DNA of 64,000 nt from Gordonia jinhuaensis. GTDB taxonomy: Bacteria; Actinomycetota; Actinomycetes; Mycobacteriales; Mycobacteriaceae. The stretch covers positions 1 through 64,000 of the forward strand of contig NZ_BMGC01000004.1 of assembly GCF_014639795.1 (NCBI RefSeq). Direction: 5' to 3'. The notes below the pieces were generated by a model. It was not told the DNA's origin, searched no databases, and worked only from the letters and a program-made list of their open reading frames with translations. The translations under genes and the position numbers were made by a program. Below are positions 1 through 8,928 of this stretch, piece after piece (position 1 is the stretch's first letter; each line of letters starts with the position of its first letter).

Positions 1-149
1 TGGCGATCTCCGCTCGATCCTCGATCGTCAACATCCTGCGCCCCACTACAACCCCTGTCCACCAACGCCTCTCGGCTACCGTTGCTTCGAGGGTATGACA
101 CCGCCATGCGTATGACACGGCGTCGCGCTGCAGCAACGCGCCGAATTCG

Positions 150-475
150 ATGGAAAGAAACTGGTTGCGTCTGTACAAACGCAACCACTTCTCACAGCCG
201 CGCCCATTGCACTGGTTGCGTCTACGAAAAGTGGATGCGTCCGCATCCGCGCAACCAGTTCGTACGGACGCAACCAGTTCTCACAGCCGTGCCCATTGCA
301 TTGGTTGCGTTTACGAAAAGTGGATGCGTCCGCATCCGCGCAACCAGTTCTCACACACGCAACCAGTTCTCACAGCCGCGCCCATTGCATTGGTTGCGTC
401 TACGAAAAATGGATGCGTCCGCATCCGCGCAACCAGTTCTCACACACGCAACCAGTTCGTACGAGCCACAACCAC
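150..475. repeat. Tandem 89-bp repeat, three copies, with nested inverted repeats
   Basis: Three contiguous copies of an 89-bp unit begin at 189, 278 and 367 and differ at only a few positions. Each unit carries TGGTTGCG and CGCAACCA arms that can pair, and inside them a second hairpin, GGATGCG-TC-CGCATCC. The core motif (ACGCAACCAGTT, or its complement AACTGGTTGCGT, with small variations) occurs about eleven times between 160 and 460. Both strands are open in several frames across the array, but the predicted peptides are only repeat translations. Positions 1-149 and 476-493 hold no gene I can support. Confidence 0.9.
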
Positions 476-493
476 GTCCCCAGCAGGCAGCCC

Positions 494-1342
494 TCACGCC
501 AGGCGCGTGATCTCCACAACCACGTCGAGATCGGTTGCGCCACCACCGGTGTAAATGCCCTTGAGGGGGGGCACGTCGGCGTAATCACGTCCGATGCCCA
601 CCGATACGTGTTGTTCGTTGATCGGCACATTGTTGGTCGGGTCGTAGCCCCACCACGCGCCGGTCCACGCCTCGATCCACGCATGCGACTGTCCCTCGAC
701 GGTCACACCGATCTTCGCGTTCTTCTTGGGATGCAGATAGCCCGACACGTAACGACACGGGATTCCGAGCCCGCGCAGCATCGCCAGCGTCACATGCGCA
801 TAGTCCTGACATACGCCCTTGCGGGCATTCCACGAATCGAGCGCCGACGAGTGCACGCCGGTGATGCCGGGCACATATTCGAGTTCGGAGTTGACGTACT
901 CGCAGACCTCGAGGACGGCCTCCTCGGGACCGAGTCCCTTGGTGATGCGCTTGGCTTGTGAGGTGAGTGCCCGACTACGCGGGACATAGCCGGTGGCGAC
1001 CAGCAGTTCGTCGAACCTGTCGATCACCTCCTCGGATGCGAGCGTCTCGAATTCCAGCTGCTCACCGGGATCGGGTTCATCGCCGAGTTCGGTCTCGACC
1101 ACCGACAGCCCGGCCACTTCCAGCTCTTCATGCGGTGCGTGGAGATCGAAGGCGGTGACCGCGGTACCCCAGTAATCGGTGTAACGGTAGGAACGCGTCG
1201 AGGGCAGCGTCTCCACACGATTGACGATCACGTTCTGGCGGGCGTCGCTGCGGGGGGTCAGGCGCGCCTCGTTATAGGACGACGTCACCGGCTCGCCGTA
1301 AGCAAATCCGGTCGAATGTCGCACGCGCAGACGCCAGCTCAC
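494..1342 (-). CDS. Transglutaminase-like cysteine peptidase family protein
   Basis: The 282-residue protein has an N-terminal beta-rich transglutaminase-associated region. A transglutaminase/protease-like core follows, with catalytic Cys178 in ARKGVCQDYAH, His220 in GQSHAWIEAW and Asp234 in GYDPTNN. No signal peptide is visible, so it is probably cytoplasmic. It is the last gene of a three-gene set with an alpha-E protein and a circularly permuted ATP-grasp protein. The GTG start overlaps the upstream stop by four bases. This trio is conserved in actinobacteria (Rv2409c-Rv2411c type) and has been predicted to make or cut an unusual peptide or amide bond; the substrate is unknown. Confidence 0.88.
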   Translation of the reverse strand: MSWRLRVRHSTGFAYGEPVTSSYNEARLTPRSDARQNVIVNRVETLPSTRSYRYTDYWGTAVTAFDLHAPHEELEVAGLSVVETELGDEPDPGEQLEFETLASEEVIDRFDELLVATGYVPRSRALTSQAKRITKGLGPEEAVLEVCEYVNSELEYVPGITGVHSSALDSWNARKGVCQDYAHVTLAMLRGLGIPCRYVSGYLHPKKNAKIGVTVEGQSHAWIEAWTGAWWGYDPTNNVPINEQHVSVGIGRDYADVPPLKGIYTGGGATDLDVVVEITRLA

Positions 1343-2322
1343 AGTTCACTCTCCTCGATGAAGTGCTCTTGATCATTCTTGGCGGCCGCGTCGGTCCAGG
1401 CGACGTAGGGCGAGACGTGGAAGTACTGCGCGGCCACCGCCTCGTTCACCTCTCGGCAGGTCTCCTGCAGCTCGAGCAGAAGCGGCTGCAGATCCTCCAG
1501 GAGTATCCCCGGCGGCATGAATTCCAGTGCGCTGCGGGCGCGCCCGAGAATGCGCTGCGCCTCCGCGCGTGCACCGACACGACTGTTGGTCCGGTGATCG
1601 AGGTGATCGAGGCAGAACTCGGCCTCCGACAGTGCATAGAACACCGAGCGCGGGAAAAGCCGGTCGAGCAGCAGGAATTCGACGACGCGACTCGCGTCGA
1701 GTGCACCGCGATAGGTGCGCAGGTAGGTGTCGACCGCACCGGCCGAACGCAGCACCGTCATCCACGACGGCGACCCGGGACGGTCACCTGCTCGCGACAA
1801 CAACATCCGCACCGTCATGTCGACACGTTCGATCGACTTGCCGAGCACGAGGAAGCGGTAACCCTCGTCGTGACTGAGGGTCGCGTCGGCCAGGCCGGCG
1901 AACATCGCGGCACGGTTGGTCACATAGTCCAGAAACTCACTCGGCCCGAGTTTGCGGGCCTGACGCTCGGCCTCACCGAGTCCCACATAGGTGGTGTTCA
2001 GACATTCCCACGTCTCAGTGGAGGTGACTTCCCTTGCGCCACGGGCATTCTCGCGCGCGTGCCCGATCGAGTCGACGATCGAGCCGTCACCGTTCTTCGA
2101 GTAGGCGACGAGTTCGGTCAGCCCCCACACGTCCAGGTCGTCCTTGGCGGGTGGCTGCGGAAGGCCCAGCACCTGCAGCACACGTCTGGTCGTGCGATCA
2201 GGATTCACGGTGGTGTCCTCGAGGAGCTGATGGACGGCCACATCGAGGATGCGTGCGGTGTCGTCGGCACGTTCGACATATCGGCCGATCCAGTACAGCG
2301 ACTCGGCATTACGAGCCAGCAT
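1339..2322 (-). CDS. Alpha-E domain-containing protein (DUF403)
   Basis: A 327-residue, largely helical protein. Its start, MLARNAESLYWIGRYVERAD, is the hallmark of the alpha-E (DUF403) family, and the length is normal for it. The biochemical role is unknown; the family nearly always sits beside a circularly permuted ATP-grasp enzyme and a transglutaminase-like protein, as here, so the three probably act together. The start ATG overlaps the stop of the ATP-grasp gene (TGATG), and the end overlaps the transglutaminase start (GTGA), so all three are translationally coupled. Confidence 0.9.
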   Translation of the reverse strand: MLARNAESLYWIGRYVERADDTARILDVAVHQLLEDTTVNPDRTTRRVLQVLGLPQPPAKDDLDVWGLTELVAYSKNGDGSIVDSIGHARENARGAREVTSTETWECLNTTYVGLGEAERQARKLGPSEFLDYVTNRAAMFAGLADATLSHDEGYRFLVLGKSIERVDMTVRMLLSRAGDRPGSPSWMTVLRSAGAVDTYLRTYRGALDASRVVEFLLLDRLFPRSVFYALSEAEFCLDHLDHRTNSRVGARAEAQRILGRARSALEFMPPGILLEDLQPLLLELQETCREVNEAVAAQYFHVSPYVAWTDAAAKNDQEHFIEESEL

Positions 2323-4106
2323 CAGTTCGCACTCCCCTCACGATGATCGTCCACAAGACCGCCCTGCTGCTGTTGTTGCTGCTGTTGTTGCTGTTGTTGC
2401 TGTTGTTGCTGCTGACCGGTGGTCAGATCGGGACCCTGCTCGGCCTGATTGTCGGTGGGCAGATCGGTGGCACGGACCACTTCTTCGCCGCTGAGTTCGC
2501 GATCGGAATCGGAGCTGCGACTGGCCAGAACCCAGGTGTCCTTGGAACCGCCGCCCTGCGAGGAGTTGACCACCAGCGATCCCTCGGGCAGCGCCACTCG
2601 CGTGAGCCCACCGGGAAGCACCCAAACGTTCTCACCGTCGTTGACGGCGAACGGACGCAGATCCACGTGACGAGGTCGCAACTCGCCACCCACCTTGGTG
2701 GGCACGGTCGACAGCTGCACCACCGGTTGCGCGATCCAGCCGCGAGGGTCGGCGCGTACCTTCTTGGCTATCGCCTCCAGTTCCGCCGCAGTCGAATTGG
2801 GGCCGAAGACGATGCCGTAGCCACCCGAACCCTCGACGGGCTTGATCACCAGTTCGTCGATGCGGTCGAGGACCTCCTCCATCTCTTCGGGCAACCAGCA
2901 CCGCAGCGTCTGGACATTGCCGATGATCGGCTTCTCCCCCAGGTAGTACTCGATGATCTCGGGGACGTAGGTGTAGACGAGCTTGTCATCGCCCACGCCG
3001 TTGCCGACCGCGCTCGAGATCACCACGTTGCCCGCCCGCGCGGCGTTGAGCAGCCCGGCCACGCCGAGCATCGAATCGGGCCGGAACTGCATCGGGTCGA
3101 GGAAGTCGTCGTCGATGCGGCGATAGATCACGTCGACGCGCTGTTCACCGTCGGTGGTGCGCATGTAGACCACGTTGTCGCGGCAGAACAGGTCGCGTCC
3201 CTCGACGAGCTCGACACCCATCTGACGTGCGAGCAACGAATGTTCGAAGTAGGCGGAGTTGGCCACGCCCGGGGTCAGCACGACCACATTGGGGTCGGCC
3301 TCGTTGGCTGCCGCCGAGGCGCGCAGGGCACGCAGCAGGTGACTGGAGTAATCGGCCACCGCACGGACCCGATGGCTGGAGAACAGGTCGGGGAAGACCC
3401 TGGTCATCGTGCGGCGGTTCTCCATCACGTAGGACACGCCCGACGGCGAGCGCAGGTTGTCCTCGAGAACCCGGAAGTCGCCCTGCTCGTCGCGGATCAG
3501 GTCGATACCCGCGACGTGGATGCGTACACCGTTGGGCGGTTTGATCCCGAAGGCCTGCCGGTGGAAGTGCTCACATGAGGTGATGAGTCGGCGCGGCACG
3601 ATGCCGTCGCGCAGGATCTGCTGTTCGCCGTAGATGTCGTCGAGGAACATCTCGAGTGCGAGCACCCGCTGGGTGATGCCGCGCTCGAGTTTGCTCCACT
3701 CCGACGCCGAGATCACGCGCGGCACGAGGTCGAGCGGGAACGGACGCTCCTTGCCCGACAACGAGAACGTGACGCCCTGATCGAGGAATGCCCGACCGAG
3801 CGCGTCGACGCGTGCGTCGAGGTCGGCCCGATCCGAGGCTGACATCATCTTGTGGATTCCGCGGTAGGCCGCACGCACGTCGCCATCGGCGGTGAACATC
3901 TCGTCGTAGGCGTCGGGATAGGCGAGGTTCTCGTAGCCGCCGAAGATCCCCGTCTGGGTCTCGGGCACCTTGCTCCGAGAGGTGCTGCGCGCCGGCTTCA
4001 CCTTGTCGGCCGTCTTCCTGGCGGCCTTCCCGTCGGCCCCGGATTTGCCGGCGGCGTTGGCCGGCTTTCGCGGGCTCTTGGTCTCCGTGGAAGATGTCGG
4101 GCTCAT
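2322..4106 (-). CDS. Circularly permuted ATP-grasp protein with C-terminal polyglutamine tract
   Basis: About 594 residues. The conserved body starts near YDEMFTADGDVRAAYRG and includes the ATP-grasp region around KPVEGSGGYGIVFGP. It is predicted to be an ATP-dependent carboxylate-amine ligase acting with the two genes downstream. An upstream ATG at 4220 would add 38 residues, but I prefer 4106 because the extra segment looks unconserved. The N-terminal 60 residues are Lys/Ala/Thr-rich and probably disordered. The C-terminus carries 17 consecutive Gln codons (2364-2414, mixed CAG/CAA) just before the stop, which I know of in no relative. Confidence 0.87.
   Translation of the reverse strand: MSPTSSTETKSPRKPANAAGKSGADGKAARKTADKVKPARSTSRSKVPETQTGIFGGYENLAYPDAYDEMFTADGDVRAAYRGIHKMMSASDRADLDARVDALGRAFLDQGVTFSLSGKERPFPLDLVPRVISASEWSKLERGITQRVLALEMFLDDIYGEQQILRDGIVPRRLITSCEHFHRQAFGIKPPNGVRIHVAGIDLIRDEQGDFRVLEDNLRSPSGVSYVMENRRTMTRVFPDLFSSHRVRAVADYSSHLLRALRASAAANEADPNVVVLTPGVANSAYFEHSLLARQMGVELVEGRDLFCRDNVVYMRTTDGEQRVDVIYRRIDDDFLDPMQFRPDSMLGVAGLLNAARAGNVVISSAVGNGVGDDKLVYTYVPEIIEYYLGEKPIIGNVQTLRCWLPEEMEEVLDRIDELVIKPVEGSGGYGIVFGPNSTAAELEAIAKKVRADPRGWIAQPVVQLSTVPTKVGGELRPRHVDLRPFAVNDGENVWVLPGGLTRVALPEGSLVVNSSQGGGSKDTWVLASRSSDSDRELSGEEVVRATDLPTDNQAEQGPDLTTGQQQQQQQQQQQQQQQQQGGLVDDHREGSAN
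2364..2414 (-). repeat. CAG/CAA microsatellite encoding 17 glutamines
   Basis: On the minus strand this is 17 in-frame glutamine codons, a mixture of CAG and CAA, inside the 3' end of the ATP-grasp gene. Whole-codon slippage would change the tract length without breaking the frame. Confidence 0.95.
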
Positions 4107-4275
4107 AAGGACACATCGTGCTACATATGCGTAGTTTCGGCACGACAGTCGACGCGATCTGACCGCGAAGTCCCCTAGCGCCCCGTCGCGCCGAGCCACC
4201 CTCGCGGACCGCTTGACCAACTACCCGAGCCAGCTGGCGATGGTGGCGACCCCGCTACCGCGGCAACGGTTTCCG

Positions 4276-5433
4276 TCACAAATCGAAGGCCTTGCGGGTA
4301 CGAGCACGGATGTGGGTGTACACGCGGGCAGCGAACGACCGCCGGGTCGACGGCAGCGGCCACTGCTTGATCATTCCCACCAGCGTGTCGCGGGCCGCGG
4401 CGAGGACCTCGTCCTCCGACGGGGCACCCGAGGCGTCTGAAGCCACATCCGGCGACACGACGAGGTCGTCGAGATCACCCACCACGTCGTACCCGCGCCT
4501 GCGCACCGCGTCGATCATCTCCGCGGACTTCTCGGCCGCCCACCGGCGATCGTCGGGCTCGAGGTTGCGCCCGGTTCTCGATGACGAGGCGAACATCACG
4601 GTTCCGATCATCATTTCCTTGACCGCGCGTTCGTAGCGCCACCAGTCGATGTCCGCCGGCTGCAGATCGGCGTTCATCCTGCGCACCAACTCCACCTGCG
4701 CCGACGAGAGCCCCGAGTTGGCGGCCGGCATGGTCACGTCGAGCCGGTCGGGATCCGCGCCGAGGGCAGAGACGAAACGCGGCCACAGCACCGAGCCCGA
4801 CCGCGGGACGGTCACCACGTGTACCCGTTCGCGCGGCAACGACGCACCCCACGTGTCGAGGACCCTCACATAGTCCTGGAACTCCCAGAACGGCCCGACG
4901 TCGCGCCCGGTGCGCAGACCGCTGACGAACTCGTCGAACCCGATCGTGCCCTGATTCTTGACGTTCTCCTGCCACACCGACGGAATCTGGCGGGCCAGAT
5001 CCCGGACGGTGACCACCACGTGGATCTCACGTCCGGCCAGCATGGCCAGCAACTCGTCGGCCTGCGCGGGCGTCGCGGTGGCGAGGAGCTCGTGGCTGAT
5101 CAGTGACGTGCCCGGCCACTTGGTGACCTGCGAGACGATCAGATCCGTCGCACTCGCGCGAGCCGGATCGACCCAGTCCAGGTAGCGCTGCGGCTGAAGG
5201 TGCACGGCGAGTTGGAAGTGGTCCTCGATGGTGTTACCCGGCACGAACAGACCGAATTCCGAGAGTGCGGTCGCGCGATTGCGCCACAGCCGATTCTGCA
5301 GATAGGTGGTCCCGGTCTTCGGCAGACCGACGTGCACGAACACCCGGTTCTCCATCCCGGGCGGGATGGTGGCCGGCGTGTCCGGTGTGCGATCGGTATC
5401 GGATTGTTTCGAAGAAAAAGGAAAGAGGCCCAC
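4276..5433 (-). CDS. Sulfotransferase-like P-loop protein
   Basis: A 385-residue protein with the 5'-phosphosulfate-binding P-loop GLPKTGTTYLQ near residue 36, preceded by a strand (VFVHV). A second motif, VPRSGS, could serve the 3'-phosphate site. These are features of PAPS-dependent sulfotransferases; the acceptor cannot be predicted. The annotated start is GTG at 5433; an internal ATG just before NRVFVHVGLPK would remove about 26 polar residues. It stands between the ATP-grasp gene and rpsT, which I recall as neighbours in mycobacteria, so it looks like an insertion. Positions 4107-4275 hold nothing recognisable. Confidence 0.7.
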   Translation of the reverse strand: MGLFPFSSKQSDTDRTPDTPATIPPGMENRVFVHVGLPKTGTTYLQNRLWRNRATALSEFGLFVPGNTIEDHFQLAVHLQPQRYLDWVDPARASATDLIVSQVTKWPGTSLISHELLATATPAQADELLAMLAGREIHVVVTVRDLARQIPSVWQENVKNQGTIGFDEFVSGLRTGRDVGPFWEFQDYVRVLDTWGASLPRERVHVVTVPRSGSVLWPRFVSALGADPDRLDVTMPAANSGLSSAQVELVRRMNADLQPADIDWWRYERAVKEMMIGTVMFASSSRTGRNLEPDDRRWAAEKSAEMIDAVRRRGYDVVGDLDDLVVSPDVASDASGAPSEDEVLAAARDTLVGMIKQWPLPSTRRSFAARVYTHIRARTRKAFDL

Positions 5434-5703
5434 GAGTGCCGAATACTAATGAGGCTTTACCCTCGGCCGCCGCGATCGGGCTGAATCCGAGCCGACCGCT
5501 ACGATAGTCGAACACCCGATGACGTCGACGTTCACCGTGCAGAGCTGCGGATTTTCACCGCGGGCGTGTGCACTGGTAATGTGGACGGTCGGCACGGGGT
5601 GTCGTGCGCGCGTCTTCGCAGACGGGTGATGATTCCCCTCAGGCGCAGGTGAGGACCACCGCTGTAGCGGGACGATCCGATGCGCACCGAGACAATGGTC
5701 AAC

Positions 5704-5723
5704 CGATCCCTCGAAGGGGATCG
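5704..5723 (+). promoter_or_regulatory. Hairpin in the rpsT leader
   Basis: CGATCCC and GGGATCG form a perfect seven-base-pair stem with a six-base loop, ending 28 bases before the rpsT start. It may affect S20 translation or mRNA stability; this is inferred from position only. Confidence 0.4.
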
Positions 5724-5751
5724 ACCCGAGAGAAGCAAAGGTTATACACGC

Positions 5752-6012
5752 GTGGCAAACATCAAGTCGCAGATCAAGCGGATCAAGACCAACGAGATCC
5801 GTCGCCAGAGCAACCAGTCGGTGAAGTCGTCCCTGCGCACCGCCATCCGCGGTTTCCGCGAGGCCGTCGACGCGGGCGACAAGGACAAGGCCGGCGAGCT
5901 CCTGACCTCGGCCAGCCGCAAGCTCGACAAGGCTGCCAGCAAGGGTGTCATCCACGCCAACCAGGCCGCCAACAAGAAGTCGGCGATGGCGAGCGCGTTC
6001 AACAAGCTCTGA
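5752..6012 (+). CDS. rpsT: 30S ribosomal protein S20
   Basis: The 86-residue product begins (M)[14 protein letters not shown] and has the Lys/Arg-rich helical composition and length of actinobacterial S20, which binds 16S rRNA early in 30S assembly. I chose the GTG at 5752 over the upstream in-frame ATGs at 5680 and 5695 because S20 proteins start at this point and a purine-rich stretch (GAGAAGCAAAGG) lies just upstream. It is the only plus-strand gene in the first 23 kb and is followed by a strong hairpin. Confidence 0.96.
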   Translation: MANIKSQIKRIKTNEIRRQSNQSVKSSLRTAIRGFREAVDAGDKDKAGELLTSASRKLDKAASKGVIHANQAANKKSAMASAFNKL

Positions 6013-6133
6013 TCGTCACCCTCTGATCTCTGCCCTCTGATCTCGCAGCCGGTCGGCACCCTCAGGTGCATCGTGACTGGCGCGATCAAGGGTCCGGGCC
6101 ACGCCACTGCGGCGTCCCGTTCAGATTTTCGGC

Positions 6134-6177
6134 ACACTCACCCCGGCGACTCTCCACGCGGTCGCCGGGGTGAGTGT
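6134..6177. terminator. Strong hairpin between convergent rpsT and holA
   Basis: A perfect 17-base-pair stem (ACACTCACCCCGGCGAC and its complement) with a ten-base loop. No long T-run follows on either strand, but its place between two convergent genes suggests a bidirectional terminator. Confidence 0.75.
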
Positions 6178-6281
6178 CGTTGTCCGAGCCCTCCTCGGTG
6201 CAGACCACGCCCACCGATCCACTGCCGTATCACGGGGCTGGGGTCGGCCACTCCCACGGCCGACACCGCATCGCGGACTGG

Positions 6282-7253
6282 TCACCCACGCGGCGCCGGA
6301 CACAGTGAGGCCACCGCGCCGACAGCCTCCTGCAGGCTGAAGTCCGGGTCTGCGGCCTGGCCCTTGACGTCGCCGTTGAGTCGCGACACCACCACCAGCG
6401 CCCTGGCCACCGATTCGGAATCCCACGCACGCGCCTGCCCCTGCACCTTGCGCACACGCCACGGGGGCATCCCCACTCGCGCGGCCGCGGCGTTCTCGTT
6501 CATCGAGCCGATCCCCCGAACCCGTGCGATGGCGTGTACAGCCTCCGCGAGCGCGTCGGCGAGGAGAACGTGGGCCACGCCGTGATGACGTGCCCACGCC
6601 AGTGATTCCAACGCCCCGGCACGATCACCGGCCACCGCCTTGTCGGCCACCTCGAAGCCGGTGACCTCGGGCCGCCCGAGGTAGTAGCGATGCACGGCCG
6701 CCACGTCGACCTTGCCGCCGGTGTCGGCGGCCAACTGACTGCACGCCGCGGCGAGCTCACGCAATCCAGAACCGACCGCGTCGGTGAGCGCGGCGACCAC
6801 AGACCTGTCCGCGCGGACACCGTTGGTCCGGAACTCGTTGCGCACGAACTCCATTCGGTCCGAGGCCCGGGTGATGGGCGAACAGTCGTGGACCTGTGCG
6901 CCCGCCGACCGCAGCGTGGTCGCCAACGCCTTCGCACGCCCTCCATCCGAATGGGCAACCACCAGGGTGATGCCCTCGGGCAAGTCGGCGGCCGCGGCAC
7001 CGATCAGCGCGACAGGATCCTTGCCGGCCTCGGCGGCACTCTCGATCACCACCACGCGATCGTCGGCGAACAGCGAGGGACTCAGGAGTTCGGCGAGTTC
7101 GGCCGCCCCGACGTCACCGGCGCGGACACGGTTGACCGGTAGATCCGACGCCGCCGAGGACTCACGGACCTCGCCGATGATGTCGGAGACCGCGCGCTCG
7201 ACGAGAAACTCTTCGTCGCCGAGCAGCAGATGCAATGCGGAGGAGTCGGCCAC
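6282..7253 (-). CDS. holA: DNA polymerase III subunit delta
   Basis: A 323-residue protein starting (M)ADSSALHLLLGDEEFLVERA, the usual beginning of actinobacterial HolA, with GTG as the start codon. Delta is the clamp-loader subunit that opens the beta sliding clamp. It lies downstream of comEC, as in mycobacteria (Rv2413c-Rv2414c). Its first 92 bases overlap the 3' end of the comEC reading frame, an unusually long same-strand overlap. Confidence 0.93.
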   Translation of the reverse strand: MADSSALHLLLGDEEFLVERAVSDIIGEVRESSAASDLPVNRVRAGDVGAAELAELLSPSLFADDRVVVIESAAEAGKDPVALIGAAAADLPEGITLVVAHSDGGRAKALATTLRSAGAQVHDCSPITRASDRMEFVRNEFRTNGVRADRSVVAALTDAVGSGLRELAAACSQLAADTGGKVDVAAVHRYYLGRPEVTGFEVADKAVAGDRAGALESLAWARHHGVAHVLLADALAEAVHAIARVRGIGSMNENAAAARVGMPPWRVRKVQGQARAWDSESVARALVVVSRLNGDVKGQAADPDFSLQEAVGAVASLCPAPRG

Positions 7254-8925
7254 GGACTACATCGTGCCAGAGCGATCGGACACCACCGCTCACGCCGGGG
7301 TGCGGCGCCGAACCAGCGCGTGAACGCGACTGCCTCTCCCGACTCGCCACCCGAGCCGGTGCCAGCAGACGCCAACCGAGTCCGACCGCGACCGCTGACA
7401 GGCCGGTGGCGATCAGGGCCAGCGCACCCAGGCCGCCGTCACGGACGGCGAAGGTCACCCCGGGCACCCGCGCACCGACGTGTGCGACCGTGGTCATCCA
7501 CCACAATTCGGGTCCGGCGAATCGCGACACCACATCGGCCACACCCATCGCGGGGGCCAACGCGCCGATCGCCAGAGCCGACGGGACCAGTGCGACCATG
7601 CCGATCACCGTCACCGGGGCGACCGCGGGAGCGACCAGGATGTTGGCGAGCAGTCCCATCACACCCACCCGGCCCGAGATCATCGCGATCAGCGGCAAGG
7701 TCACCAGATGCGCCACCAACGACACCGCCAGGATGTCCGCGAAAACCCGCGGAACGTGTCTGCGCCGCAAGGCCTCACGCACCGGCGTGGCCGCCACGAT
7801 CAACCCGGCCGTCGCGGTGACCGACAGCGCGAACCCGATGTCGACAGCCAGTCCCGGTTGCCACGCCAGCAGTACGAGAACGGCCGCGCCGAGTGCGGGC
7901 AACGCCTGCTTTCTTCTGCTCACCGACAACGCGAGTACCCCCACCACACCCATGACCGCCGCACGCACCACGCTGGGACTCGGGTGCACCAGCACGACCA
8001 GACCGAGGATGGCGACCAGCGCGACCAGATCGGTCACCCGCCGAGATGCCCCGAGCAGCTGGGCGACCAACACCACCGAGCCGCAGAGCAGGACGAAATT
8101 GGCACCGGAGACCGCGACCAGATGCGTCATCCCGCAGGCGCGAAAGTCGTCGGCGATCAGCGGGTCGAGGCCCGAGACGTCACCGAGCACCAGCGCGGGC
8201 AACAGACCCGACTGTCCTTCGGGCAGACCACGATCGGCGGCCTCGGCGAATCGCAGCCGGATCGCAGCGGTGGCGCGCCAGACGACCGAACCCTGCGAGA
8301 TCACCTGTGGCGCACCGGCGGAGATCGTCGCCACACTGAGGTCGCGTTGGCGGGGCCGGCTCACCGTCGCCGTCGCGCGCACACGTGCACCGGGTGTGAC
8401 CGACAGCCAGTGCTCGGCGGAGCCGACCAGCGTCACCGGCGCCCGTGGCACCGCCCGCTGGCCCACCTCGAGTACCAGGGCGTCGACCATCACCCGCGGA
8501 TCACCGGCGCCGCGGATCACATGCGGGTCATCGCGGACCGTGATCGTCACCGACGTCTTGTGACCGAACTGCGCGGTCAGCGGATGGGTCGCCGCGGCAT
8601 GCTCGCGCACCGCGATCGCGCAACCGAAGGCCGCAACGGTCGCGCAGATTCCGGCGACGGTGACCCAGCGCCCCAACGCCGGCTGTCCCACCGGACGACT
8701 CGACGGCTCTCCTCGCCCCGGCATGCAGACGAGGTTCCCGCGGCTGCGGTGGCGTGCCACGCCCGCCATGGCCAGAGCAGCCGCACCACCGAGTGCGGCC
8801 AGTGTCGTGACCACCATCGCCCACCGTGGCCAGACGATGCCCGCGGCACTCACCAGCCAACTGCCTCCTGCGGGCGCCACCAGGCGTATGTCGATCACCT
8901 CGTTGATGCGGCGCGGAGCACTCAC
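7162..8925 (-). CDS. comEC: ComEC/Rec2-family DNA-uptake membrane channel
   Basis: A 587-residue protein with two N-terminal hydrophobic segments, a soluble OB-like region, and a long multi-helix competence domain containing ACGMTHLVAVSGANF, the family's signature. It is predicted to carry one strand of incoming DNA across the membrane. The C-terminal metallo-beta-lactamase domain found in many firmicute ComEC proteins is absent. The last 30 residues are very Arg-rich and come from the overlap with holA, so they may be a non-conserved tail. The GTG start lies four bases after the comEA stop. Confidence 0.9.
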   Translation of the reverse strand: MSAPRRINEVIDIRLVAPAGGSWLVSAAGIVWPRWAMVVTTLAALGGAAALAMAGVARHRSRGNLVCMPGRGEPSSRPVGQPALGRWVTVAGICATVAAFGCAIAVREHAAATHPLTAQFGHKTSVTITVRDDPHVIRGAGDPRVMVDALVLEVGQRAVPRAPVTLVGSAEHWLSVTPGARVRATATVSRPRQRDLSVATISAGAPQVISQGSVVWRATAAIRLRFAEAADRGLPEGQSGLLPALVLGDVSGLDPLIADDFRACGMTHLVAVSGANFVLLCGSVVLVAQLLGASRRVTDLVALVAILGLVVLVHPSPSVVRAAVMGVVGVLALSVSRRKQALPALGAAVLVLLAWQPGLAVDIGFALSVTATAGLIVAATPVREALRRRHVPRVFADILAVSLVAHLVTLPLIAMISGRVGVMGLLANILVAPAVAPVTVIGMVALVPSALAIGALAPAMGVADVVSRFAGPELWWMTTVAHVGARVPGVTFAVRDGGLGALALIATGLSAVAVGLGWRLLAPARVASRERQSRSRAGSAPHPGVSGGVRSLWHDVVRGRLLRIASAARRRRVSRRARGLRHHRRGP

Positions 8926-8928
8926 CCA

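Noticed and set aside
150-475. CRISPR array
   Set aside because: Repeats are contiguous 89-bp units with no unique spacers, and no cas genes are nearby.
82-961. Overlapping open frames across the first repeat array (142, 134 and 221 residues)
   Set aside because: They translate the same repeat in different frames, lack ribosome-binding sites and have no domain; the third runs antisense into the transglutaminase gene.
2034-3578. 514-residue plus-strand frame with a polyleucine run
   Set aside because: Antisense to the ATP-grasp gene; the polyleucine is the complement of the polyglutamine codons. High GC keeps antisense frames open.
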